From Welwitschia mirabilis (taxonomy: Eukaryota > Gnetophyta > Gnetopsida > Welwitschiales), in NCBI GenBank assembly GCA_051453625.1, contig JBOZIK010000001.1:153031399-153095398 (forward strand): a stretch of 64,000 bases of DNA, given 5' to 3'. Every line of letters starts with the position of its first letter. The first letter of the stretch is position 1. Below the pieces are notes generated by a model. That model worked only from the letters and a program-made list of their open reading frames with translations, did not search any database and was not told the origin of the DNA. A program made the position numbers and the translations under genes. Below, piece by piece: positions 12,035 to 23,189 of the stretch.

Positions 12035-12052
12035 ATGCTTCGATACCAACAT
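12035..12052 (-). promoter_or_regulatory. Primer-binding site, initiator-Met tRNA type
   Basis: The minus strand reads TTGGTATCGAAGC, close to the common TGGTATCAGAGC that pairs with the 3' end of initiator methionine tRNA. It sits directly beside the LTR edge (TG-TCATATC at 12,053 on plus) and about 140 bp before the gag start, as expected. Confidence 0.75.
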
Positions 12053-13000
12053 GTCATATCTATAATTTTCACACTGTCTTTTTGTTTTTTTTTTGGTTAA
12101 AAATATTGCTAATAATCTTACTAGTGTAAATAATTACTAGAAAGATTATTGGATCACATGATTGAGAAACATAACATTGGCTATAGCCTAACATAAATTC
12201 TACTTCATATACTTACACATGTGGAATGTTACTAAGCTTTCTTAATTAGGACCATCTTATTACACTATGAAACCACTCATATGAAGATTAAGTAGTTTTA
12301 AGTGATCCTAAGATATTATACCTATAGATAATTTTTATGATTAATATAAAAAAACTTATAAGAAAAGTCCTTAGAATTTATCTTAGTTGATTTGGATATG
12401 AGACATACTTAAAAGGCTAATACTCATTATAGTACATGAAGAAAATACATGACAATTGATAATAAATTAAACAAAAGGCATTTAATATTATAGAATTGTA
12501 ATTGCTAATGGATGTACAACATTAGCTCTCATTAGTCAGCATAGCCTAGTACCTTGGTCTAAAAAGATAATCCCAAGAATGCAGAGATGACAAAAATCAT
12601 GATGGTGTCTGAGATTGACATTTCATTCGTAAAATATCTAGTGATGATATAACTTAAAATAAGAAAGATAACAATCAAATAAAGACATTTAATGTTATAT
12701 AATTCTGTTTTTTAAAGAGTATAAATAATTATCCTTCATTGGTGGGCATAGTCTCGTACATTAGTGGACAAATCCAATTCTGAACACATTAAGATTATAA
12801 GGTACATATGATGCATGCAATTTACACTGTACAAGTGAAATATTTAGTCATGAGGTACCTTAAATAAGATAGATAACTAATAAATAAAAGGAAACCATCA
12901 TACTTCATAGAAGACATAGTTATCCATAGTTTAAAGTAGAATATCCACACTTCAATGGTGAATGATCTAACCATGTTGTAGGGCATTTATATATAAAAAA
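12053..13000 (-). repeat. 5' LTR of the chromovirus relic (outer edge undefined)
   Basis: The inner edge is set by the PBS: the plus strand starts TGTCATATC, so the LTR ends ...GATATGACA on the minus strand. Without a second LTR the outer edge cannot be fixed; the LTR may extend past 13,000. It contains the three tandem repeats listed separately. Confidence 0.55.
12440..13000. repeat. Three diverged tandem repeats of about 206 bp
   Basis: Matching anchor words recur with a constant step. GGCATTTAATATTA (12,478) pairs with GACATTTAATGTTA (12,685). CATTAGTCAGCATAGCCTAGTACC near 12,530 pairs with CATTGGTGGGCATAGTCTCGTACA near 12,740. AAATAAG-A-AGATAAC at 12,657 recurs at 12,862. Copies differ substantially, so the array is old. 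It lies within the LTR, presumably in U3. Confidence 0.65.
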
Positions 13001-14285
13001 AGGAAAAAGCAATTATTATGCAAAATGTAAATGTAGTCCATTAATCTATCATGATATAAAGATATTAGATATTCTTATAGAAAAACATGATGACATTAAT
13101 ATAAATTAGTTTAATCATCTTGCTATCAACTAATTTACATAAAAGATATCATAAAGAAACCTATCATGGATAACATAATAAACTGTATAATCAAATAGAA
13201 AATCATGTGATACTTAACATGTAAGATATTTCATGAATATTAATTACTTCTAATGAATAAAATCTAACAATATTCTATCATACAAATATCAATTTTTCAT
13301 GTAAAGAAATAAGCATAAAAGAATAAATGAATGTATGGTAACAAGGCTATCAAGAACCCATGCATCATCATGTCCATTCATCTACATGTTAAATTTGTTT
13401 TAAACAACATCATACATTTATATCAAAGTAGAGGAATAATATCTACCATGACCTAAGATACGAGAAGAAGTAATATAGAGATTAAAAGAGTAGGATGTTG
13501 GGACTACAACTATTTTTCATAGGATTTTAAATGTTTCTACTACTATGGACAATTGACTAGCCTCTAAACATTAAAGTTTGTTAGCATACATGCATTTAAC
13601 CATCTTATAAGTTATACACAGGGAGTAAGATCACAAGTACCTTAGAAATTTGCATATGCATTTTGTTATTAACATGCAATATAAAATTGAAAATTATAAT
13701 TCATGGTTCACAGAGTGGAAAAGAAAGGGTGAAAACTAATGACAAATTATTGTACCTTGCAAATGGCAAAAAGGAGACATACATCTTGAAGCTTATATAA
13801 CTTAATTATGAAATTTTAGAAATAACAATTTAAATATTAGTTTTAAAACTAATGTAAAGATCTTAAATAAGATAACTCTCATAATGGAGCCTCAAAGTCA
13901 AATTTCTTGATGGATAAGTCTTTAAGGATTTCTTTATAGCCTACTAACTAATGCCTATTAGCTTTTCCTTTCATCTCAATACCTATTATCTCCTTTATAA
14001 CTCAATTTACATTATTAAATAATATGTTTACCATAAAAATAGTTAACATATTTTGTATTCACTAACTACTTAGTTTCTACAAGAGATGAAATTTTCAAAA
14101 ACGTATCCTCTATAACAAGTAATGAAATAATACTCAAAAAGAGGCATGAATTTTTTTCATAAAAACCACTTTCCCATTATTTGAATCCCCTTATCTTTTT
14201 TATTGCCTTACTCTTCACTTATTGTAGCTAATAAAATAAAAGAGCTCACAGCACAAAAATATTAATACATCTCAAAATTTAACAC
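13000..14285. other. AT-rich stretch without recognised features
   Basis: No coding relic, tandem repeat or LTR edge was recognised. It may include the rest of the chromovirus LTR and then flanking DNA. Confidence 0.4.
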
Positions 14286-14288
14286 AAT

Positions 14289-14315
14289 CTCTCTCTCTCT
14301 CTGCTCCCCCCCCCC
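14289..14315. repeat. (CT)7 and C10 simple repeats
   Basis: Seven CT units (14,289-14,302) followed by a run of ten C (14,306-14,315). A second run, C6-T-C9, lies at 14,648-14,663 beyond a 10-N gap (14,586-14,595). Homopolymer C of this length is striking in such AT-rich DNA. Confidence 0.9.
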
Positions 14316-14669
14316 TTTCCCTTTGCCTCTTTAATGCCTTTTATTTATATAAGATTAAGTTAGTTTAATCACTTACACATGTATCACCTTATGTGATAAG
14401 TAAAAGAAGTTGGTGAAAAAGCTTAAAGACAAAGGAAGAAAGTAGTGGCAATGAAAGGAGTAGGAAGATGATGCTGGGTGACAATGGGTAGGGGTGAAAG
14501 AGGGAAAAAATTGAAGAGATGGATATCCACATTACTAAACACTTAAAAAAGTATTTTTTAAAAAAAATTAAACTATACATAATTANNNNNNNNNNGACAT
14601 GCATTTTTTCCCCAACACACTTTGTGCATGACATCATGCATGTGTGACCCCCCTCCCCCCCCCAGCTTC

Positions 14670-15344
14670 TCCTTCTAAATTTTATTTTTTAAAACTATGT
14701 TAACATAGACCTTTTTCTAAAAAAATTATAATTTATAATATTAATGATAATTGCAATAGTTATTCTTTATATGTACATAGATTAACTCTTACTTTTAATA
14801 ATTTCAACATTTATTAGACCTAACATTCATGAATTGAAAATAAACTTCTAAAAGAAAGATAAAGATACTTATATATGAGACTAAAAATATGAGGTTATAC
14901 ACATATACCTAATTACACTAAGAATGTTTATTTCAATTTTAATGTTTTTAAGGATTAGATTTGTATTTAAGTAGATAAATCCTTTTGAATATAGCTATAA
15001 AGGTATTAATATCTATAATTATTTGTATTATATCTATAATAAAGACATTCAATTCATAAGTTGAGAGAAAGATAATTAAGAACTATGTTTCTTATCAAGT
15101 TTCCCACTAGGTTAGAGACCTTCCTTACCTATTATTTAAATATACCTTGTTTTACAATTTTAGACCTTGAAATAACACATGTATCAAAATTGGAAATTTT
15201 TCTTAGAATGTAGAAACTTAAGGTTCTAGCCTCTTATGAAATGGGAATGGTATAAGGATGTCTAGTTAATTTTTAATGATCTACATCAATCACAAATCAT
15301 CTAATAATGTAATCTAAATAATATAGAGGAAGATAATGAGAAAG
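14670..15344. other. AT-rich spacer, nothing recognised
   Basis: No gene, repeat array or element edge seen. Confidence 0.4.
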
Positions 15345-15879
15345 GAGGAGCCAAAAAAAAAAAAAAAAAAAAAACTNNNNNNNNNNNNNNNNNNNNNNNN
15401 NNNNNNNNNNNNNNNNNNNNNNNNNNNNNNNNNNNNNNNNNNNNNNNNNNNNNNNNNNNNNNNNNNNNNNNNNNNNNNNNNNNNNNNNNNNNNNNNNNNN
15501 NNNNNNNNNNNNNNNNNNNNNNNNNNNNNNNNNNNNNNNNNNNNNNNNNNNNNNNNNNNNNNNNNNNNNNNNNNNNNNNNNNNNNNNNNNNNNNNNNNNN
15601 NNNNNNNNNNNNNNNNNNNNNNNNNNNNNNNNNNNNNNNNNNNNNNNNNNNNNNNNNNNNNNNNNNNNNNNNNNNNNNNNNNNNNNNNNNNNNNNNNNNN
15701 NNNNNNNNNNNNNNNNNNNNNNNNNNNNNNNNNNNNNNNNNNNNNNNNNNNNNNNNNNNNNNNNNNNNNNNNNNNNNNNNNNNNNNNNNNNNNNNNNNNN
15801 NNNNNNNNNNNNNNNNNNNNNNNNNNNNNNNNNNNNNNNNNNNNAAGGAGGAGCCAAAAAAAAAAAAAAAAAAAAACTC
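15345..15879. other. 468-N gap between duplicated A-runs
   Basis: The word AAGGAGGAGCC plus a run of about twenty or more A, ending ACT, occurs on both sides of the gap (15,377-15,844). This suggests overlapping contig ends at a homopolymer. Apparent long frames across it are artefacts of N translation. Confidence 0.8.
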
Positions 15880-16804
15880 TAGCACACATATTAACATTAA
15901 TTATATTTATAAAAATTATATTCAAACTTTCAATCTTTTTAGGGTGAAGATGATAATTAACTAATTACTATGATAAATTTGCACACAAACCTTTATTGTT
16001 TGTACATGCATTTATTACTTAGACTCATTTTTATGTAATATTACTTAGAATTTTTTATTACTCAAGTAACTTGACTTCCAACATGCTCCATAATATCACA
16101 TGATATCACATGCTCTTTACTAAGGATAAGTTGAAATATAATATATTTTGACATATCATTTATTTAATTTAGTAAATCATAATTTATATCAGTAATATAA
16201 TGATATAGAAATAAGGAAAATTAAGCATTTTAATTCACATGTCTAGACAATAACTTTAACATTGTAATAATAACTTAACAGTAATACCAAGTTTACATAT
16301 ATCTCTATTGACATTTCAAAAAACATTATAAGTTTACAACTATTTATATCAACATTTCATAAAAAGAATACAAAGATATAGTTATCTCATTTTATACAAA
16401 TCATAATCAATAATATAATAATAACATAAAAAAAGTCTTAAAAAGTTTAGAATGTAATAACTTTATTATTGAGATTGGGTTTAGAAAAAATACCTTTAGC
16501 TATAATATATTAATACTACCAAAATAGTTGTGTAAGTAATATTTGTAGTTTTTCATGTTAAGGACCTATCCATGGAACTAGATATGTCATGTATTATGGA
16601 CTTCATTGACTAGAAAGTAATGGAAATTTAGTTAGATAAACTAAGTTTACTACATATTATTTAGAAATGGAAATTTGACACAAGGATGAGATAATATATT
16701 TTGAAAAATTAAATATGTCATAAACCTAGTTATATCTAGAGGCATAGAAGATTATCATCTAAGAAAAGTCTATTTCAATCCTACATGCCATTTATATCTT
16801 CAAG
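15880..16804. other. AT-rich left flank of the Tat-like insertion
   Basis: No coding relic seen. Bases up to 16,809 are the pre-insertion DNA and continue at 31,559 on the other side of the element. Confidence 0.5.
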
Positions 16805-16809
16805 ACAAG
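16805..16809. other. Left target-site duplication (ACAAG)
   Basis: ACAAG directly precedes the LTR start and is repeated at 31,554-31,558 directly after the 3' LTR. A 5-bp duplication is the standard size for Ty3/gypsy integrase. Confidence 0.8.
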
Positions 16810-17690
16810 TGAGGACTCAGAAAAGAATGTACATTATGATATGTTTCTAATGAAGAATATGGTAAATTGTTAGCTAATATTATGACATTATTATAATATA
16901 TTATTAGTTATTATAAGCTAACTTTGTGATGCAGGTTAGTTAAAAGAGAGATGTTCTATAAAACGGAAGTAGTTACAATAACTAGTTAGGTGGTGTAAAG
17001 GAAAGAGTAACAAACTTTCTACTACTGCACTTATAAATAGGCACATAGTAGAAGGTAGAAGGATCTTTTTAGGAGTCTTATAGAAAAGCTGAAAAGCACA
17101 CTTAAGTAAAGAGATCATAAGAATAAGAGCTATAGACTAACTTCCTAAAGCTCCAGTTTTTATTATGGAAACATAAGAGAAGTTAATCATTATATTTTCT
17201 TATTAACTAATACAAGCTATGTTATTCTGAAAAGAATCTTATATTTCTAAAGTTTGTAATGTGAAAACATTTCATGCTATCTTTTCTTGCTCTTAATATT
17301 GATGATAGTTAAAATTGATATTAAGATAATGTACTAGTTAAAAATAATGGATGTAGGTGATTTAGCTATGTTTCTTCTATTTTAATTATTTTATTTTATT
17401 CTATATTTTGTAAACTATTATCTATAAGTAGAAAGTATCAAAATATCTTTTTGTCAAAAATGGTTAGTCTTAACAAAGTTCATTTACTAATCTAGAGTCT
17501 TAATTTTAAGTGAAAAGCAAAAAGAAATAAATCCCCTTATAAAAATTTTAATAATTAAAATTTGTATATAGTTATGATAGTTTAGTTATATGTTTTCCCA
17601 ACATTTTATTAATATTTAGTTTTTTATTAAGTATTTTATTAAATCTAGTTAACTATTTTATGTTGTTTTTAGTTAAATTATAGGATCTTA
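16810..17690 (+). repeat. 5' LTR of the Tat-like element
   Basis: Begins TGAGGACTCAG and ends ...GGATCTTA. It aligns along its whole length with 30,672-31,553. A TATA box TTATAAATAGG lies at 17,031-17,041 in both LTRs' shared context CTGCACTTATAAATAGG. The expected final CA reads TA, consistent with C-to-T decay. Confidence 0.85.
17031..17041 (+). promoter_or_regulatory. LTR TATA box
   Basis: TTATAAATAGG, preserved in the 3' LTR at 30,895-30,905. It would set the transcription start about 30 bp downstream. Confidence 0.7.
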
Positions 17691-17712
17691 ATTTTGACAC
17701 TAGAAGGAGGAG
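17691..17712 (+). promoter_or_regulatory. Probable primer-binding site
   Basis: ATTTTGACACTAGAAGGAGG follows the LTR end at once. The second copy after 19,290 reads TTTTAACATTAGAAG. Both look like a decayed TTTTGGCGCTAGAAGG-type site, with CpG and CpNpG changes. The tRNA is not assigned. Confidence 0.45.
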
Positions 17713-17736
17713 ATTTCTAACCTTTTATCAGAAGCA

Positions 17737-18661
17737 ATGAAAGCCTTTTTGAAAAAAGATAATTATGGATGATGGAGGTAAAGGATAAATACATCCAGAA
17801 TCCTAAGAAATACAAGTTAGACAAAGAAATGAGTGATATAACAACAATAAAATTTAAACCATGTGACTTCATGAACGATATGAAAACACTTAAAAGAGTA
17901 TAAGTAGAATTAAAATAGAAGATAGACATCTTAATATAGAATCAAAGGTAGAAAGAACAAGCATAAGGACCTAAACAGTTATATCAGGATGAAGAAGAAG
18001 TAATTGATTCTACTACTTATATATATAGACTATTATATGTCTCATACACCTAACCCTATAGATCTTATAGTTTTGGAGATCCTTGATCAGATAAGAAATG
18101 TAAATACCACTAATATTTCAATTTTTAAAGGTAGAAAAAATGAAGAACCTATATTACATTTGAGTCTTTTTTATTCTTTTTGCAAATGTAACTATTTATA
18201 AATCAATTTAGACTATTTAAGATACTTTACTTTTTCTTTAAGTAAGTATGCCTAGTTATGGTTTTATAGTTTTCCAAACTATACCTTTAAAGCCTAAAAA
18301 TTTGTAAGACAAGCATTTTTAAATAAATGTAAACCTATTCATGTCATTAAATACTTGATGAATTAAATTTTAAATGTTAAATAAAAGGACATGAGAAATT
18401 TTATGAGTTCATGAATAGATATTGGATCTTATTAGTAAGGTGTCAAAACAATGGGATAACTTTGAGAGAATGGATGAGATGCTTGTTAAGACATCTTTGG
18501 AGTAATTCTTTGGAGAAATTAGATATTCTTCATCGAGGTAGCATTAGGAATGATAGCACTTAAGAAATTAAAATTAGTATAGACAAATTATATATAAAGA
18601 GTGAAGGATGATCTTAAAATAAGAAAAAAGGGAAGAGAAAGATTAACAAAGCTATAATAGA
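17737..18661 (+). pseudogene. Gag relic, first copy
   Basis: Starts at an ATG giving MKAFLKKDN. A later piece (18,040-18,200) reads SHTPNPIDL, then TTNISIFKGRKNEEPILHLS, then LFYSFCK, which matches the second copy at 19,590-19,750. Homologous Ty3/gypsy Gag proteins carry an FKG..EEP-LH segment followed by LR-FSLKGDA-LWF; here that appears as LRYFTFSLSKYA. The copy is cut by a 100-N gap at 18,662. It is more decayed than the second copy. Confidence 0.6.
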
Positions 18662-18761
18662 NNNNNNNNNNNNNNNNNNNNNNNNNNNNNNNNNNNNNNN
18701 NNNNNNNNNNNNNNNNNNNNNNNNNNNNNNNNNNNNNNNNNNNNNNNNNNNNNNNNNNNNN

Positions 18762-19290
18762 GGAAACATAGGTGGAGTTAATCTTTGTATTTTATTGTTA
18801 AGTAATACAAGCTATGTTATTTTGAAAAGAATCTTATGTTGCTAAAGTATGTGATTTGAAAAAGTTGAATGCTATCCTTTCTTACTCTTAATATTGATGA
18901 TAGCTAAAGTTAATATTAAGATGATGTGCTAGTTAGAAATAATAGGTGCATGTGATCTGGCTGTGTTTCATCTATTTTAGTTCTTCCATTTTTTCCACAT
19001 TCTATAAATTATTGTCTATAAGTAGAATCATATTAGAACATCTCTTTATCAGTAATAGTTATTTTTGATAAAGTTCATGTTCTAATATAAAGTCTTTATT
19101 ATGAATCAAAAGTAGAAATAAAGACATCATTTTATAAAAATTCTAATGATTTAAGTCTATGCATAATTGTGATAGTTTAAGCTGTATGATTTTTCTAGCA
19201 TTTTATTAATAGTTCAGTTTCTTTATGAGTATTTTATTGAAACTAGTTAACTATTTTATAGCATTTTTAGATATATTTCTAGGCTTGTTA
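18762..19290 (+). repeat. Second partial LTR copy beside the gap
   Basis: Begins GGAAACATAGG immediately after the 100-N gap and matches 17,165-17,690 at roughly 85 percent by eye, then runs into a second gag copy. It is therefore a duplicated 5' end of the same element type. The divergence is too high for simple allelic overlap. It may be a mis-joined related copy or a genuine tandem. Confidence 0.7.
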
Positions 19291-19335
19291 TTTTAACATT
19301 AGAAGAAGGGAACTTCTACCCTTTTGTCAGAAGTA

Positions 19336-20640
19336 ATGGAGGCCTTTTTGAAGAAAGACAACCATGAATAATGGAGGGATGTAAAATGGCGATACATTCA
19401 AAACCCTGAGAAATACAAGTTAGATGAAGAAACCAGTGCTACAATAGTAACAAATTTTAAATCCTGTGACTTCATGGAGGATATGGAAAAACTTAAAAGA
19501 CATAAAAAAGGACAAAAAGAAAAAGCACAAGGACCTAAAGGGTTATATTAGGATGAAGAAAAAGCAGTCAATTATAGATGTATAGATTATTATACATCTC
19601 ACACACCTAACCCTATAGGTCCCATAATATTAGAGACCCCTGATAAGAAAAGAAACATAAATACCACTAATATCCCAACTTTTAAAGGTAGAAAAAATGA
19701 AGAACCTATGCTACATTTGAGTCTTTTTTATTCTTTTTGTAAAGCTAACTATTTAGAAACCAATTCCAACTTTTTAAGATGTTTTTCTTTTTCTTTAAAG
19801 GGAGATGCCTAGTTATGGTTTTATAGATTTCAAAAATATAATTGTAAAACTTAGAACTCTATAAGACAATTAGTTTTGAACAAATATTAACTTGTTCAAG
19901 TCATTAAAGATTTAAGGGATCAAATCTTAAACTTTAAATAAAAAGAGCATGAGAAATTTGATGAGTTCATAATAGGTATTGGATTTTATTAGCAAGATGT
20001 TCAAACCATGGAATAACCCTAAGAGAATAGATGAGAGATCTGTTAAGAGGCCTTTTTAAAGTTATTCTTTGAAGAAACTAGACATTCTTCATGGAGGTAA
20101 CATTAGGAAGGGTAGCACTCAAGAAATCAAAACTAGTATAGATAAGTTATATAAGATGAGTCAAGGATGGTCTTAAACCAATGAGAAAGGGAAGAGAAAT
20201 ATTAACAAAGTTATAATAGAAAAATAAATAGAGACTAAGCATGCTAGTATATTATTAAAAAGTAATAAAAGGATAGAAGTTCTAACATGTGAGACTAATA
20301 GATTAAAACAAGAAGAAGTAGAAACTTGTGAACATTGTAATGAGGAGAACCACCATCCCCCAGAAGGTTCATGGATGATAGATTTTGTGGAATGATTAGA
20401 TATTAACATAATTTATTATAATATTAATAATAATACTTCTTAAATTAAAAAGAAGCCATATCCTAACCAGACCTAGAAGTGGAAAGGTAAGAAAAAGATA
20501 CAAATGTAGAGATTTATGTAATAAAAGAGGTATGATTACTTCAGGAATTAAAGAAATAGAGAAGAAAATTCTAGTTACCATCAACAACCAGATAAAGGAA
20601 AAACTTGAAGAACCTTCCATACCTACATAACCGCAACTGA
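19336..20640 (+). pseudogene. Gag relic, second and better copy
   Basis: The ATG at 19,336 opens MEAFLKKDNHE. The frame runs with only a few stops to about 19,815, through YIQNPEKYKLDEETSATIV, FKSCDFMEDMEKLKRHKK, SHTPNPIGPIILETPDK, FKGRKNEEPMLHLS and LRCFSFSLKGDA-LWFYRF. The last block is the conserved end of the retrotransposon Gag core. The C-terminal part (19,900-20,640) is Lys/Glu-rich and broken. Observed stops are of the CAA-to-TAA or TGG-to-TGA kind. Confidence 0.75.
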
Positions 20641-21030
20641 ATCCAAGAGAATGTTGTTATAAATCTATTTGAACAAGATCAGGAAGAAGCCATCCTTTAC
20701 CCCTTAGAAGAGAGAAAGAAACCAAGGACAATGAAAGTATGATGAAAAATAGTTTAGCTAAAAGAGAAATAGATGATCCTTTACCATTATCAATGAGGAG
20801 TAAGATAACATAAAATGTTCCTATAAAGGAATAAAAAGATGTAAAATACCTTATTAGAGCTATGAAAGATACCTCAGTTATTTTACCCTTAGTAAAATGT
20901 TTAAAGATATTTCCTTATACTCGAAGTAAATGAAAAAGTTGTGTAGCAAAGAGGGGAGTAAGCAAAATAAAGAGAAAACCAATGAGGAATAATTGGTAAA
21001 AGATCCAACTAAAAGAATTCATGTATCTTG
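20640..21030 (+). pseudogene. Gag-protease linker relic
   Basis: A charged, low-information stretch between Gag and protease. No motif recognised. Confidence 0.4.
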
Positions 21031-21420
21031 GGCCTCTACTCAAGCATTACAAGAAAATCAAATTGAGAAATACAATGATCCCAGAATACAAATTGTAGAT
21101 ATAATTATTGAAGGTGTTTGTAAAATAGGAGCTTTGGTATATCTAGGGGTAAGATATTAATCTAATTTCTAATGATATATTTGAACAACTTGGAAGCCCT
21201 CAGTTAACTTCATGTAATGGATAAGTTTACATGGTAGATGGTTCTATAGTAAGTCTAGAGGAAATAATGGAAAGTACTTCATAGGACTATAAGGATTTGG
21301 ATATCTAGTGGATTTAGTAGTCATGAAGATAAAAGGAAATCCTCATATTATCATACTAAAGAGATCTTGAATGGCAACTACCAATGCCACTATTTATTAT
21401 AGAAAGGAGGTAATGTAGAT
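21030..21420 (+). pseudogene. Aspartic protease relic
   Basis: Near 21,135-21,180 a frame gives LG, a stop, then DINLISN, corresponding to the DLGA-x-(I/V)N-(I/L) active-site region of Athila/Tat proteases. Further on, GFGYLVDLVVMKIKGNPHIIILK (about 21,293-21,367) and MATTNATIYYRK match the end of the same domain (ILGRPWMATANA...YRKG). The active-site Asp codon is not clearly preserved. Confidence 0.65.
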
Positions 21421-21849
21421 TAGCCTATGAGATTTAGTTAAAAAAATCAAAATATCTGATGAGGTAAAAATTAAACATTCCTCTACTAATAAAGAAGATA
21501 GTGATAACATGATCCTCATGAATGAGCTCAAAAATTATTAGTGGAACAAGAGGTTAAAATAAGGGATTACTCCTTGATTATAAAACCAACAGAAAAAGAA
21601 TAGGATCTTGAGAAAACTCCTCTTGAAGAAGGTTTAAAATCCATTAAAATCTAAAAAAATAGACCTCTAATTATCAATAGAAATTTAACTCATTCTCAAA
21701 AGAGGAAATGAAAAAGGATGTCAGCTAAATGAACTAGTGATTTTGCTTAGACTCATAAAGATATTTAAGGGGTAGACCTTACTACTTACTAGGTTTGAAG
21801 TAGATCTTGCCACTTATCAATATAAAATCTATGTAGATAACATAGTAAA

Positions 21850-22690
21850 ACCTGTGAGATAACCAGAAATAAGATGAAATCCTCATATGCAAGATGTAAT
21901 AAAAAAAGAAATTTTAAGGTTGTTAAAATGGAATTCATCTACCTAATTTCTAATTTAGAATGGGTAAGTCTAGTAATGATTGTTCCTAATAAAAATAATA
22001 AATGGAGAGTGTGCATAGATTTTAGGCTATTGAATGCCATTGCTTATAAGGATCATTTTACTTTACCCTTTGTGGATCAAGTTTTAAAAAAATTTCTGGT
22101 CATAGATACTATAGGTTTTTGGATGGGTACAGTGGATACAACCAAATTCCAATAACTCTAGAAGATTAACAAAGAAGAAATTTTACTTGTAAATGGGCAA
22201 CTATTACTTTAAGGTTTAACCTTTTAGGTTATGTGATGCACAAACAACTTTTTAGAGGTTAGTGAATAGTATATTTCAAGACATAATAGGAAAGTTAGTG
22301 GAAGTCTTCATGGATGACTTCTCAACCTTTAGAAATGATTTTGAGGAGGTTTTGAGATGACTAGAGGTACTATTAATTCAATGTATGAAAAAGAATTTGA
22401 AATTAAGTTGGTCTAAAAGCCATCTTATGGTGGCTAAAGGAATTATTCCAGGCCATAGGATATCAGTAAGAGGGATTGAAACTAATGAAGAAAAAAATCA
22501 ATGTTATTAAAGAAATTCCCCCATCAATTAAACTAAAATAATTGAGATCATTTATTAGATTATATGGGATTACTACAAAAGATTTTTTGCTAATTTTAGT
22601 AAAATTGATAAACCATTAAGTAATCTTTTACAAAAGAAGGTACCTTATGAATGGATCTAAGAATGCCAAAAATCTTTTCAAATTCTTAAA
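21850..22690 (+). pseudogene. Reverse transcriptase relic
   Basis: Frame segment 21,874-22,155 includes FIYLISNLEWVSLVMIVPNK, WRVCIDFRLLNA and DHFTLPFVDQVL. After a +1 shift, D-G-Y-S-G-Y-N-Q-I-P-I follows at 22,122-22,154. FMDDF (22,307-22,321) keeps the two active-site Asp residues. GHRIS near 22,455 marks the thumb. Motif order is intact and the type is Tat/Athila rather than chromovirus. Confidence 0.85.
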
Positions 22691-23130
22691 GATAAGTTAG
22701 TTGAGGACCCTGTCTTGAAAAAGCTAGATTGGAATAAAACTTTTTACATTACAACTGATGCTTTACAATATGCTACTGGTGATGTTTTGGGATAGAAGGA
22801 TGATGATTGTAAAGCTTATGCTATTACTTATGTTAGTAAAAATCTCAATTCTACAAAACAAAACTACATAGTTATGGAAAACGAGTTGCTAACTATAGTA
22901 GTAGCCTTAGATAAATTTAGGTACTATATACTAGGTTACAAAGTAAAGGCTCACATGGATCATAGTGCCATAGGGTTTCTAATGAATAAGAAAGAAGCAA
23001 ATTTTTAAATTATAAGATGGATAATTTTGATGTAGAAATTTGATCTGAAGATAGTAGACAAGAAGGAAACAAAGAATATGGTGGATAATCACCTATTTAA
23101 GCTAGAATTCCTTAAAGAGGCTAAAGAAAT
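22690..23130 (+). pseudogene. RNase H relic
   Basis: Contains YITTDALQYATGDVLG (about 22,744-22,791, with the catalytic TDA), ENELLTIVVALDKFRYYILG (about 22,880-22,940) and AHMDHSAIGFLMNK (about 22,950-22,990). These are the standard gypsy RNase H blocks with conserved Asp and Glu residues. A few stops interrupt the frame. Confidence 0.85.
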
Positions 23131-23189
23131 AGACACTCAAAATGATTTTCCTGATAATCATTTAGCAAGTTTTGAATAATCACCTTGAT

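Larger units (their letters stand above)
7730..13000 (-). mobile_element. Chromovirus-type Ty3/gypsy relic
   Basis: A minus-strand element with the complete gypsy order: gag (11,894 to 10,950), protease region, RT, RNase H, integrase and a C-terminal chromodomain-like tail ending near 7,730. The PBS lies at 12,035-12,052 and the 5' LTR begins at 12,053. The coding span of about 4.2 kb is normal for this lineage, so decay has been mostly by point mutation and small indels. The frame is broken many times, often by stops explained by C-to-T or G-to-A. The integrase words match the Tekay/Del-like group. The 3' LTR was not found. Confidence 0.85.

Noticed and set aside
14389-14637. 82-codon minus-strand frame across a 10-N gap
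   Set aside because: Low-complexity Leu/Phe-rich translation of purine/pyrimidine-skewed DNA, no domain.
15297-15947. Several long frames on both strands across the 468-N gap
   Set aside because: They consist of translated N plus poly-Lys or poly-Phe from the flanking A-runs; no protein evidence.
20173-20620. Two overlapping minus-strand frames of 74-78 codons
   Set aside because: They are antisense to the Gag C-terminal relic and have hydrophobic composition expected from complementing Lys/Glu codons.
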